The notes beneath the pieces were generated by a model, which searched no databases, was not told the DNA's origin, and saw only the letters and a program-made list of their open reading frames with translations. The position numbers and the translations under genes were made by a program. A stretch of 64,000 nt of DNA, from the NCBI RefSeq assembly GCF_017875465.1, contig NZ_JAGGMQ010000001.1, forward strand, positions 3,844,001-3,908,000, in the 5' to 3' direction. This stretch comes from Winslowiella toletana (GTDB lineage Bacteria > Pseudomonadota > Gammaproteobacteria > Enterobacterales > Enterobacteriaceae). This document shows positions 37,710 through 46,253 of the stretch, one piece after another (positions within the stretch are counted from its first letter, which is position 1; each line of letters starts with the position of its first letter).

Positions 37710-39251
37710 ATGAAAGCCATACTTCGCCGTTCTGCCGTCGCCCTCGGGCTGTCATTGTGTCTGGCGGCTGTTGCCCAGGCACAGGATTTACGTATTTCGG
37801 CCTATGTCGATATTACCGGGATGGACCCGCACGATACTTCCGACAACGCCAGTTATTCGGTGCAGAGCGGGGTGTTTGAGCGTCTGTTCCAGTTCGACAG
37901 CCAGATGAAACTGACGCCATGGCTGGCGACCGATTACACCAGCAATGAAAATGCCACCGAGTTTGTGATTAATCTGCGCAGCGGTGTGAGCTTCCAGGAT
38001 GGCACGCCGTTTGATGCGGCAGCGGTGAAAACCAACCTTGAACGGCTGGCCGATCAGAGCAAAGGTCTGAAGCGTAACAGCCTGTATAAAATGATTAAAA
38101 CCGTCACCGTGGTATCGCCAACGCAGGTGAAAGTGGAGCTTAACCAGTCGTTTGGCGCCTTTATTAACACCCTGGCGCATCCTTCGGCGGTGATGTGGAG
38201 CCCGGCGGTGCTGGCGCAATATCCGGAAGAGACGCAGCTGCGTCTGCACCCGGTCGGTACCGGTCCGTTTAAATTTGTTGAGTGGCAGCCAGGCAAACTG
38301 GTGAAGCTGATTAAAAACGACAAATACTGGAAGCAGGGCTGGCCAAAAGTGGACAGCGTGACCTTTACGCCAAGTCCGGAAGATGCCACCCGCGTCGCGG
38401 CTCTGAAATCGGGTCAGGTGGATGCCATCTATCCGCTGCCTGCCGATCTGCTGGCTACCGTACAGAACGACAGCAAACTGGCGGTACAGCGTGACCCGAG
38501 TATTTATCTCTATTATATGTCACTGAATACCCAGCATAAGCCGCTGGCTGATGTGCGTGTCCGTCAGGCGCTGAACTACGCGATTAATCGCGATCTGTTC
38601 CTGAAAGTGGGTTTTGGCGGTATGGGTAAACCCGCGACATCGGCAATGCCGTCAGGCGTGCAGTTCTATCAGAAACAGACCGATGTTGATTACAGCTACA
38701 ACCCGGAAAAAGCCAAAGCGCTGCTGAAAGAGGCCGGTTATGGCAATGGCCTGGATCTGAAACTGTGGAGCACCAATACCACCGTCGCGGTGCGTGTGGC
38801 GCAGTTCCTGAAACAGCAGCTGGGCGCGGTCGGTATTCGTGTCACCGTTACGCCAATGGATTCCGGTTCGCGTAACGCCAAACTGTGGGGCGTGAAGGAT
38901 CCGAAGCAGGCGGAATACGATCTCTATTACGGCGGCTGGTCTACCTCTACCGGTGATGCTGACTGGGCGCTGCGTCCGCTGTTTGCCACCGAATCCTGGG
39001 TGCCAACCTCGTATAACGTCTCTTACTACAGCAATCCGGCGGTCGATAAAGCGATAGCGGGCGGTCTGGAAACCGCCGATCCGGCGAAACGTGCGCAGGC
39101 TTATGCCGAAGCACAGAAGCTGTTGTGGAAAGATGCTCCAATCGCTTTCCTTGGCACGCCGGATAATCTGGTGGGTAAAACCAAAAAGCTGGAAGGCGTA
39201 TCGATGCTGGCGGATGGCAACCTGCTGTTTACCCAGGCCGAGTTTAAATAA
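37710..39251 (+). CDS. Periplasmic peptide-binding protein (GsiB/DppA-like)
   Basis: The 513-aa product is an SBP_bac_5 family protein with a Sec signal peptide ending AVAQAQDL (about residue 25). It includes the conserved FERLFQFDSQMKLTPWLA, LRSGVSFQDGTPFDAAAVK, GTGPFKFVEW and DVRVRQALNYAINRD. It delivers peptides to the permease pair encoded downstream. A repeat element lies between it and the first permease gene. Confidence 0.93.
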   Translation: MKAILRRSAVALGLSLCLAAVAQAQDLRISAYVDITGMDPHDTSDNASYSVQSGVFERLFQFDSQMKLTPWLATDYTSNENATEFVINLRSGVSFQDGTPFDAAAVKTNLERLADQSKGLKRNSLYKMIKTVTVVSPTQVKVELNQSFGAFINTLAHPSAVMWSPAVLAQYPEETQLRLHPVGTGPFKFVEWQPGKLVKLIKNDKYWKQGWPKVDSVTFTPSPEDATRVAALKSGQVDAIYPLPADLLATVQNDSKLAVQRDPSIYLYYMSLNTQHKPLADVRVRQALNYAINRDLFLKVGFGGMGKPATSAMPSGVQFYQKQTDVDYSYNPEKAKALLKEAGYGNGLDLKLWSTNTTVAVRVAQFLKQQLGAVGIRVTVTPMDSGSRNAKLWGVKDPKQAEYDLYYGGWSTSTGDADWALRPLFATESWVPTSYNVSYYSNPAVDKAIAGGLETADPAKRAQAYAEAQKLLWKDAPIAFLGTPDNLVGKTKKLEGVSMLADGNLLFTQAEFK

Positions 39252-39263
39252 ACCATCGCTATC

Positions 39264-39346
39264 GTAGGGGAGCCGTTTTCGGCTCCCGTCTGGATGACGG
39301 CTACGGTGCAAACCATTGGCACGGGCGGCGATAACGCCACCCCTAC
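39264..39346. repeat. Palindromic repeat pair inside the peptide ABC operon (copy 2)
   Basis: GTAGGGGAGCCGTTTTCGGC continuing TCCCGT (39264-39289, plus) and, 31 bp on, ACGGGCGGCGATAACGCCAC continuing CCCTAC (39321-39346, minus). They are the same two modules as in the kdp operon, arranged facing each other. They occupy the gap between the binding-protein and permease genes, a place where mRNA hairpins often protect the abundant binding-protein message. Confidence 0.85.
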
Positions 39347-39379
39347 AGTGATAAAATTTTTAACCGACGAGAAATCACC

Positions 39380-40300
39380 ATGTTTGCTTATATTGTCCGA
39401 CGTCTGTTGGAAATGATCCCGGTACTGCTGGTGGTCTCGCTATTAGTATTTGGTTTTATCAAATTATTACCGGGCGATCCGGCGCGTATTTACGCCGGTC
39501 CGGACGCCACCATTGAAGCAATAGAAGCGGCGCGCCTGCACCTCGGGCTTAACGATCCGCTGCCGCAACAATATATTCACTGGCTTGGTGGCCTGTTTAA
39601 AGGCGACTTAGGCGTCACTTTCCGCACCCAGCAGCCGGTGACCGAAGTGATTGCCCAGGGCTTTATGCCCACCATGCTGCTGGCGCTGGCCGGTTTTGCC
39701 TGGTCAGTGATCCTCGGGCTGATTATCGGCGTGATTGCGGCGCTCAAACGGGGTAAATGGCAGGACTGGACGCTGATGAGCTTCGCTGTCGGCGGTATCT
39801 CAATGCCGCCATTCTGGCTCGGTCTGCTGCTGGTACAGTTTGTCGCCATGCCGTTTGGCCTGTTCTCGGTCAGCGGCTTTAATCAACCCAGCGATATTAT
39901 TCTGCCCGCGTTAACCCTCGGCGCCTCGGTGGCGGCGGTAATGGCGCGCTTTACCCGCTCGGCGTTCCTCGAAGTGGCGCAGGAGGACTATGTGCGCACC
40001 GCCAAAGCCAAAGGGCTGCGCAGCCGGCTGGTTACGTGGAAACATGTGATGCGTAATGCGCTGATCCCGGTGATCACCATGCTCGGCCTGCAATTTGGCT
40101 TTTTGCTCGGAGGCTCGATTGTGGTGGAGAGCGTATTTAACTGGCCCGGCCTCGGCTGGTTGCTGATTGAATCGATCAAATCGCAGGACCAGCCGGTGAT
40201 TCAGGCGCTGGTGATGCTGTTTGTGTTTGAATTTATTGTGATTAACCTGCTGGTGGATCTGCTGTACGCGGTGGTCAACCCGGCGATTCGTCTGCGTTAG
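39380..40300 (+). CDS. Peptide ABC transporter permease (GsiC/DppB-like)
   Basis: A 306-aa inner-membrane protein with six predicted spans. It starts MFAYIVRRLLEMIPVLLVVSLLVF-like and has LPGDPARIYAG, the EAA-type coupling loop (EVAQEDYVRTAKAKGLRSR) and the family end VESVFNWPGLGWLLIESI. It pairs with the next gene, 6 bp downstream. Confidence 0.94.
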   Translation: MFAYIVRRLLEMIPVLLVVSLLVFGFIKLLPGDPARIYAGPDATIEAIEAARLHLGLNDPLPQQYIHWLGGLFKGDLGVTFRTQQPVTEVIAQGFMPTMLLALAGFAWSVILGLIIGVIAALKRGKWQDWTLMSFAVGGISMPPFWLGLLLVQFVAMPFGLFSVSGFNQPSDIILPALTLGASVAAVMARFTRSAFLEVAQEDYVRTAKAKGLRSRLVTWKHVMRNALIPVITMLGLQFGFLLGGSIVVESVFNWPGLGWLLIESIKSQDQPVIQALVMLFVFEFIVINLLVDLLYAVVNPAIRLR

Positions 40301-40306
40301 GAGCTG

Positions 40307-41206
40307 ATGATGACTTTGCCAACTGAACCGGTGATCCCGGTGGTGACAGAGAAAAACACTATCCGCTCGCCGGGTCGCGATTTTCTGCACGCTCTGGTGC
40401 GCAACCCGCTGGCGCTGGTCTCCGGTGGTTTTGTGCTGTTACTGCTGCTGGTGGCGATTTTTGCCCCGTGGCTGGCGCCGTGGAATCCGATGGAGCCGGA
40501 CTGGATGGCGCTGTCGTCGCCACCTTCCGCCGCCCACTGGATGGGAACGGATGACCTTGGACGTGATGTGCTGAGCCGGATTATTTATGGTGCGCGTATC
40601 TCGCTGTATATCGGCGTGCTGTCGGTAACGATGGGTATGCTGGTGGGGATCGTTCTCGGCCTGCTGGCGGGCTATTACGGCCGCTGGGTCGATATGCTGA
40701 TTATGCGCGCTTCCGACGTGCTGTTCGCCTTTCCGGGCATGTTGCTGGCGATTGCAGTGGTGGCGATCCTCGGTCCGGGGCTGAATAACGTGATTATTGC
40801 GGTGGCGGTATTTAGCGTGCCGGTGTTCGCCCGTATTGTGCGTGCGTCCACGCTGTCGCTGAAACAGGCGGCCTATGTTGAAGCGGTACGCTGCGCCGGT
40901 GCGCCGGATCGCGTGATTCTGCTGCGCCATATTCTGCCAGGCACCCTGTCGAGTGTGATTGTCTATTTCACCATGCGTATCGGCACCAGCATTCTGACCG
41001 CGGCGGGACTGAGCTTTATCGGTCTCGGGCCGGAGCCGGATGTGCCGGAGTGGGGCAATATCCTGGCGATGAGCCGCAATATGATGATGGCTGGTCTGTG
41101 GCACGTTAGTGTGTTTCCTGGCCTGGCGATTTTTATTACGGTGCTGGCCTTCAACCTGTTGGGTGATGCACTGCGTGATACACTCGATCCGAAACTGAAA
41201 AGCTGA
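40307..41206 (+). CDS. Peptide ABC transporter permease (GsiD/DppC-like)
   Basis: A 299-aa inner-membrane protein: an N-terminal cytoplasmic extension, a first span (ALVSGGFVLLLLLVAIFAPWLAP-like), MGTDDLGRDVLSRIIYGARISL, the coupling loop (LKQAAYVEAVRCAGAPDRVI) and a C-terminal FNLLGDALRDTLDPKLKS. These are hallmarks of the DppC/GsiD group. It ends 8 bp before the peptidase gene. Confidence 0.94.
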   Translation: MMTLPTEPVIPVVTEKNTIRSPGRDFLHALVRNPLALVSGGFVLLLLLVAIFAPWLAPWNPMEPDWMALSSPPSAAHWMGTDDLGRDVLSRIIYGARISLYIGVLSVTMGMLVGIVLGLLAGYYGRWVDMLIMRASDVLFAFPGMLLAIAVVAILGPGLNNVIIAVAVFSVPVFARIVRASTLSLKQAAYVEAVRCAGAPDRVILLRHILPGTLSSVIVYFTMRIGTSILTAAGLSFIGLGPEPDVPEWGNILAMSRNMMMAGLWHVSVFPGLAIFITVLAFNLLGDALRDTLDPKLKS

Positions 41207-41214
41207 GAAAAGTG

Positions 41215-42255
41215 ATGGATTTTCAACAGATGCAGCGCGATTTGCTGCTGCAACGCTGGCGCGCCACGCGCAGCCTCGGGCAGCCGCGGATGGCCTGCGG
41301 GCCACGTAATACGCTGGCCGATGTGCCGGGGGTACGCGTCGGGCACAGCACCCTTGATGCCGGTGAAATTCAGACTGGCGTGACCGCGATTGTGCCGCCG
41401 GGCGATAACCTGTTTACTCAGCCGTTGCCCTGTGCTGCGGCGGTGCTGAATGGTTTTGCCAAACCAGTGGGGCTGGTGCAGCTGGAAGAGCTGGGCGTGC
41501 TGCAGACGCCGATTCTGCTGAGCAATACGCTGGCGGTCGGCACGCTGTTTACCGCGCTGGTGCGTGATGCCATCAGCCGCAATCCGGAACTGGGCCGCAG
41601 TTTGCCGACCGTCAATCCGCTGGCGCTGGAGTGCAATGACGGCTGGCTGAATGATATTCAGGCGCTGGCGATCACCGATGAGATGGCGCAGCAGGCCTTG
41701 TATACCGCATACGCGGAGTTTGCCCGCGGCAGCGTCGGCGCCGGACGCGGCATGAGCTGCTTCAGCCTGAAGGGCGGAATTGGTACGGCTTCACGGCTGA
41801 TCCCTGCCCTGAATGCCACCCTCGGCGTGCTGGTACTGGCGAACTTTGGCGCGTTAAATGCGCTGACGCTGGATGGCGTGCGCGTTGGCGAAGCGATTGA
41901 GCCGCTGCTGCCGGAGCTGACGCCGCAGCGTGATGCCGGTTCAATCATCATCATTATGGCCACCGATGCCGCACTGGATGCGCGTCAGTTAAAGCGTATT
42001 GCGAAACGCGCTGGCGCCGGATTAGGGCGTCTGGGTAGCTACTGGGGTCACGGTTCCGGTGATATCGCCGTGGCGTTTTCCACTCAGCCGCAGCCAGCAT
42101 CGCTGGCGGATGCGGCACTGGAACCGCTGCTGGCGGCAGCGGCCGACGCCACGGAACACGCGGTGCTGGATGCCTTATTGAGCGCGGAAGCGGTGACCGG
42201 TTTCCGGGGGCATTCCCGTCCGGCGTTACGCGAGATTCTCGATAGCCTTTGCTGA
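41215..42255 (+). CDS. P1-family peptidase (DmpA-like aminopeptidase)
   Basis: Family P1/S58 self-processing hydrolase, related to Ochrobactrum DmpA (L-aminopeptidase D-Ala-esterase/amidase) and beta-aminopeptidases. The 346-aa chain from ATG 41215 has the DVPGVRVGHSTL start, SVGAGRGMSCFSLKGGIGTA in the middle and the cleavage/nucleophile motif DAG-SIIIIMATDA. The predicted autocleavage lies before Ser243, which becomes the N-terminal nucleophile of the beta subunit. No signal peptide, so cytoplasmic. In the operon it follows the importer and would hydrolyse imported peptides. DmpA-type enzymes accept D-amino-acid substrates, but I cannot tell D from beta specificity here. Confidence 0.9.
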   Translation: MDFQQMQRDLLLQRWRATRSLGQPRMACGPRNTLADVPGVRVGHSTLDAGEIQTGVTAIVPPGDNLFTQPLPCAAAVLNGFAKPVGLVQLEELGVLQTPILLSNTLAVGTLFTALVRDAISRNPELGRSLPTVNPLALECNDGWLNDIQALAITDEMAQQALYTAYAEFARGSVGAGRGMSCFSLKGGIGTASRLIPALNATLGVLVLANFGALNALTLDGVRVGEAIEPLLPELTPQRDAGSIIIIMATDAALDARQLKRIAKRAGAGLGRLGSYWGHGSGDIAVAFSTQPQPASLADAALEPLLAAAADATEHAVLDALLSAEAVTGFRGHSRPALREILDSLC

Positions 42256-42266
42256 AGGAAGTAACC

Positions 42267-43088
42267 ATGAAAATTTTTATCTCTGCCGATATTGAAGGCA
42301 TTGCGGGTGTAATGCGTCCGGAGCAGTGCAGCCCGGGCACCGCCGAGTACCAGCTGGCGCGCGCGCTGATGGAACAGGAAGTGAATGCCGCGATTGACGG
42401 CGCTTTTGCTGGCGGCGCCAGCGAAGTGGTGGTGGCCGACAGTCATGCGGCGATGACCAATCTGCGTGCCGAAAATATTGATAGTCGTGCGCGACTGGTG
42501 CAGGGCAAACCACGCGGTTTATCGATGGTGGAAGGCCTGGAACAGCAGCAGTATGACGGCATGATGTTTATCGGTTATCACAGTGCGGCGGGCGAGTCTG
42601 GCGTGCTGGCGCATACCATCAACGGGCGTGCGTTTTACCGGGTAAAAATCAACGGTCAGGTGATGGGCGAGAGTGATATCTACGCCGCCGCCGGTGCTGA
42701 GCAGGGCTCGCCATTGTGGCTGGTCAGCGGTGACGATACCTTGCAGACGTGGATCAATCAGTACTATCCGTCGGTCAATTACGTCGGCGTTAAGCGGGCA
42801 ATTTCCCAGACTTGCGCCGAATCGTTAAGCCCGGTGGCGGCGCGCGAGGCAATTCGCGAAGCGGCTGCCAGCGCGGTGCGTCAGGCAAGTCAGGTGGCGA
42901 CGACGCGGATTTCGGCGCCTTATCAGCTGGAATTGATGGTAGCGAAACCGGTACTGGGAGATCTGTTCTGTTTGATACCCGGCACAGAGCGGATTGATGC
43001 CATTACGGTGGGTTATCGCGCGGATAATATGGCGACGATGGTCAGTCTGCTTAGCGCGTTCTCGTATCTGGCGACAACGCAGAACTAA
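42267..43088 (+). CDS. M55 family D-aminopeptidase (DppA-like)
   Basis: A zinc D-aminopeptidase of the B. subtilis DppA family, which removes N-terminal D-residues. The start at ATG 42267 follows AAGGAAG; the frame opens 18 bp earlier with a TTG. The 273-aa product has zinc ligands Asp8 and Glu10 (MKIFISADIEG), His60 (VVADSHAAM), a His at about 105 (IGYHSA) and the downstream Glu in GESDIY or nearby. This enzyme is not the periplasmic dipeptide-binding protein that shares the name DppA in E. coli. It ends the operon; a palindromic repeat follows. Confidence 0.92.
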   Translation: MKIFISADIEGIAGVMRPEQCSPGTAEYQLARALMEQEVNAAIDGAFAGGASEVVVADSHAAMTNLRAENIDSRARLVQGKPRGLSMVEGLEQQQYDGMMFIGYHSAAGESGVLAHTINGRAFYRVKINGQVMGESDIYAAAGAEQGSPLWLVSGDDTLQTWINQYYPSVNYVGVKRAISQTCAESLSPVAAREAIREAAASAVRQASQVATTRISAPYQLELMVAKPVLGDLFCLIPGTERIDAITVGYRADNMATMVSLLSAFSYLATTQN

Positions 43089-43102
43089 GATCGCTCTGCT
43101 TG

Positions 43103-43167
43103 GTAGGGGCGGCGTTCTCGCCGCCCGTGCCGATGGTTGCAGCGGGAGCCGATAACGGCTCCCCTAC
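43103..43167. repeat. Palindromic repeat pair at the convergent junction (copy 3)
   Basis: GTAGGGGCGGCGTTCTCGCC continuing GCCCGT (43103-43128, plus) and GGGAGCCGATAACGGCTCCC continuing CTAC (43144-43167, minus). It fills the 89-bp gap between two converging operons and could act as a shared mRNA 3'-end structure. No T-run is present. Confidence 0.85.
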
Positions 43168-43177
43168 ATTATCCGGG

Positions 43178-44686
43178 CTAACGCACATACTTCACTATCC
43201 GGCTGCGATTCAGCAGTAAGCGAATGCCATCCTCTTCCAGCTGGATCACAAAGCGTTTTTCCCATGGACCATCCTGCGCAGTGGCCAGCACCCGGCCTTT
43301 GCCCAGAGATACCAGGCTGGCGGTAATCGATGCCGGACCAATCCCCATCAGCAAGCTGTCGCCGTCGATATCAATCACGCTGCGATATGCCGCCAGCTGC
43401 CAGCGGCCCTGCAGCTGTTGCAGTGTGTTATCCGCCACCACCGGCACAAAGCGCCGTGCCGCCAGACCAATTTCACCGGCAATCGCCGCGCCGTCATGCG
43501 CCAGACGTATCGGAAAAGTTGACGATAACGAAACCGCTTCACCCGGTATATTACTGCGGTACAGGGTTTCACCGGCGCCCAGCCAGGTGGCGGTCACCCC
43601 GTTAATCTCCAGCCAGTCGCTGCCTTCTTCCGCCGCATACAGCCCGGGTTGCAGATCATGACCTTTTTCCGGCAGGGATTCATCCAGCAGCGCCGCCATG
43701 ATTTTTAAGGCGTTTTCAAAGGTGGTGACATCTTCGCGGTTAGCAACCAGCGCCAGTCCGACCTTCAGTTCAGGATGCAGCAGGAAATAGCTTTTGTAAC
43801 CGGCATGGGAACCGCCGTGACCCACCAGCCGGTGGGCGCCAATCTGCGAATGCGCCACACCAAGGCCATAACCGCTTTCACGGCCATCGGCTAAGTAGCG
43901 CGGTGCACTCAGGCGCGCCAGTACGCCTGCGCCCGGTCCCTGATCCGCCAGTACCGACTGTAACCAGCGGCTGAGATGGTTAGCGCTGCCGGTGACGCTA
44001 CCGGATGCTGAGAGATGCAGTCCGGCGCTGGCCAGCTGCCACTGACTGCCCTGGCGCCAGTAACCTGGGACCAGGCCCGGCACAATATCAAACCAGCTTT
44101 CCGGCGCAATCAGGCGAATATCCAGCGGCTGGCAGATATGCTGTTGCAGCAGATCGTTAAACAGTACCCCTTTGGCTTTCAGCGCCTCTTCCACCAGGCG
44201 ATAGCCGGTATTGGAGTAGGAGACTTCGCTGCCGCAGGGATAGCTCAGGTCGCCATTGCTGGCGACAAAATCCAGTAATGAGGCGGCGCTGGTGGCGTTA
44301 TACACCGACAAACCGAGCAGCGACAGGGTTTCACGTACGTCCGGCAGACCAGAGGTCATATCCAGCGCCTGGCCGACGGTGACCTTGCCTGCATCGCCAG
44401 TCAGCTGCGGCAGATGCTGCGCCAGACTGTCCTGCAAATTCAGCCGGTCGCTGGCCGGACCGGTGACCATGGTGGCGAACAGATGTTTAGTCACTGAGGC
44501 GAAACGCACCACGCTGTCGGCGCTGAAGGGCGTCTGCTGCGCGAGATCCGCGAGGCCACCGGCGTGGGTGGCGTGGATCTTTTCACCATCAAACAGGGTG
44601 ACAGCGCCACCCGGTGCGCCGGGCTGGTTCCAGCTGGCGGCCAGTTGGGCGGCAATATCGCTGGCATGTTGCCAGTTTAGCTTCAT
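43178..44686 (-). CDS. S12 serine hydrolase, D-aminopeptidase (DAP)-like
   Basis: A penicillin-recognising-fold hydrolase of 502 aa. The catalytic residues are Ser64 and Lys67 (ASVTK), Tyr157 (SYSNTGY) and an HGGS motif in RLVGHGGSHAG. The spacing and the long C-terminal half (about residues 330-502, two beta-barrel-like domains) resemble Ochrobactrum D-aminopeptidase DAP (Ser62, Lys65, Tyr153), not a class C beta-lactamase. No signal peptide is visible, again like DAP and unlike cell-wall enzymes. It is the last gene of the second peptide operon, and its ATG overlaps the preceding ATPase gene. Confidence 0.85.
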   Translation of the reverse strand: MKLNWQHASDIAAQLAASWNQPGAPGGAVTLFDGEKIHATHAGGLADLAQQTPFSADSVVRFASVTKHLFATMVTGPASDRLNLQDSLAQHLPQLTGDAGKVTVGQALDMTSGLPDVRETLSLLGLSVYNATSAASLLDFVASNGDLSYPCGSEVSYSNTGYRLVEEALKAKGVLFNDLLQQHICQPLDIRLIAPESWFDIVPGLVPGYWRQGSQWQLASAGLHLSASGSVTGSANHLSRWLQSVLADQGPGAGVLARLSAPRYLADGRESGYGLGVAHSQIGAHRLVGHGGSHAGYKSYFLLHPELKVGLALVANREDVTTFENALKIMAALLDESLPEKGHDLQPGLYAAEEGSDWLEINGVTATWLGAGETLYRSNIPGEAVSLSSTFPIRLAHDGAAIAGEIGLAARRFVPVVADNTLQQLQGRWQLAAYRSVIDIDGDSLLMGIGPASITASLVSLGKGRVLATAQDGPWEKRFVIQLEEDGIRLLLNRSRIVKYVR

Positions 44687-45423
44687 GCGGGTTCCTCAAG
44701 AGTGATACTTAAGTCGAACAGTTCTGCGGTGTGCGGATGCTGAATGCGCCGCGCACGCAGATCGTCAGAGCTGAGCTGCTCCACCATCTGTCCATGCTGC
44801 ATGACGCCGATGCGCTGGCAGAGATGGGTCACTACCGCCAGATTATGGGTCACCATAATATAGGTGAGCTTACGCTCTTCCCGCAGATCGCTAAGCAAAT
44901 TCAGAATTTCCGCCTGTACCGAAACGTCCAGCGCCGAGGTCGGTTCATCCAGCAATAATACTTCCGGTTCGGCAATCATCGCGCGCGCAATCGCCACGCG
45001 CTGACGCTGTCCACCGGAAAGCTGATGCGGATAACGAAAACGTACCGCGGCAGGCAGACCGACTTCCTGTAATGCTGTCGCGATGCGCTGTTCGGCGCGA
45101 TCGAGGCGGTGCACCAGCAGCGGCTCATGCAAAATGCGGTCGATAGTCTGGCGTGGATGCAGCGAGCCATAGGGATCCTGGAATACCATCTGCACCTGAC
45201 GGAAGAAGTTGCGGCCACGATGGGCGGTGAGCTGCGTACCGCCAAATTCCACCTTGCCCTGCCACTCATTATTCAGCCCGGCCAGTACGCGCAGAATAGT
45301 GGATTTGCCCGATCCGCTCTCGCCGACGATGCCGAAGCTTTCGCCATTACCAACCTGAAAACTGACGCCTTTAACCACTTTATGCGAGCCAAAGGCGATA
45401 TGTAATTTATCGATATCAATCAT
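44683..45423 (-). CDS. ABC ATPase of the second peptide importer (DppF-like)
   Basis: A 246-aa ATPase with Walker [10 protein letters not shown]-loop FQDPYGSLHPR, signature LSGGQRQR, Walker B VLLLDEPTSALD and switch His (VTHNLAVV). I used ATG 45423, which overlaps the upstream gene's stop (ATGA) and has GGGAAG in front; an ATG 15 bp earlier is less likely. Its stop overlaps the start of the S12 hydrolase gene. Confidence 0.93.
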   Translation of the reverse strand: MIDIDKLHIAFGSHKVVKGVSFQVGNGESFGIVGESGSGKSTILRVLAGLNNEWQGKVEFGGTQLTAHRGRNFFRQVQMVFQDPYGSLHPRQTIDRILHEPLLVHRLDRAEQRIATALQEVGLPAAVRFRYPHQLSGGQRQRVAIARAMIAEPEVLLLDEPTSALDVSVQAEILNLLSDLREERKLTYIMVTHNLAVVTHLCQRIGVMQHGQMVEQLSSDDLRARRIQHPHTAELFDLSITLEEPA

Positions 45424-46253
45424 ATTTCTTCCCGCCATGCAGCTTCACGTTTCATCACCGGCAGCCGATCGCGTGGATGGCGCAGTGAGGGCAGGCAGGC
45501 AAGTAAACCTTTGGTGTAAGGATGTTGCGCCTGTTGCAGCTGGCCCGCGTCCAGCATTTCGACAATCCGTCCGGCATACATCACCGCCACACGGTCGCAG
45601 AAGTGGGAAACCAGTGGCAGATCGTGGCTGATCAAAATCAGTCCCATACCGCGCTGTGACACCAGTTCATCAATCAGCTTCAGGATTTCCGCCTGCACGG
45701 TGGCATCCAGCGCACTGGTCGGTTCATCGGCAATCAGCAGTTCCGGATCCGGCGCCAGCATCATGGCGATCATCACACGCTGACCCATGCCGCCGGAGAC
45801 TTCATGTGGATAGCGTTTTGCCACCCGTTCCGGATCGCGGATTTTCACCTGCTGAAGCAGATCAATCGCCGCCGCCATCGCCGCTTTTTTGCTGCCGCCT
45901 TTATGCTCGCGCCAGGCTTCGGCAATCTGCTGGCCGATGGTCATTACCGGATTAAGTGAGTATTTCGGATCCTGCAAAATAAAGCCGACGCGTTTGCCAC
46001 GAATTTTGCGCAGGGTTTTCTCGCTGGCGCCGCGTAAATCGATGCCGTCAAAGCTTAGCTTGTCGGCCTGCACCCGGGCGTTGCCGGGTAGCAACTGCAT
46101 CAGACTACGCGCGGTCAGTGATTTGCCGGAGCCACTTTCGCCGACAATGGCGAACTTCTCTTTGCCGACGCTGATGGAGACACCGCGAACAGCCTCGAAA
46201 CTCTCGGTGCGGCTGGTAAAGGTAATGCGCAGGTTTTCAATTTCGACCAGCAT
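45420..46253 (-). CDS. ABC ATPase of the second peptide importer (DppD-like)
   Basis: A 277-aa ATPase: Walker [10 protein letters not shown]-loop LQDPKYSLNP, Walker [13 protein letters not shown] and a C-terminal Opp/Dpp extension (HPYTKGLLACLPSLRHPRD). Its signature reads VSGGMGQR in place of the usual SGGMRQR, with one Arg replaced by Gly; this is tolerated in the family. It is adjacent to the permease genes and partners the DppF-like ATPase. Confidence 0.92.
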   Translation of the reverse strand: MLVEIENLRITFTSRTESFEAVRGVSISVGKEKFAIVGESGSGKSLTARSLMQLLPGNARVQADKLSFDGIDLRGASEKTLRKIRGKRVGFILQDPKYSLNPVMTIGQQIAEAWREHKGGSKKAAMAAAIDLLQQVKIRDPERVAKRYPHEVSGGMGQRVMIAMMLAPDPELLIADEPTSALDATVQAEILKLIDELVSQRGMGLILISHDLPLVSHFCDRVAVMYAGRIVEMLDAGQLQQAQHPYTKGLLACLPSLRHPRDRLPVMKREAAWREEI

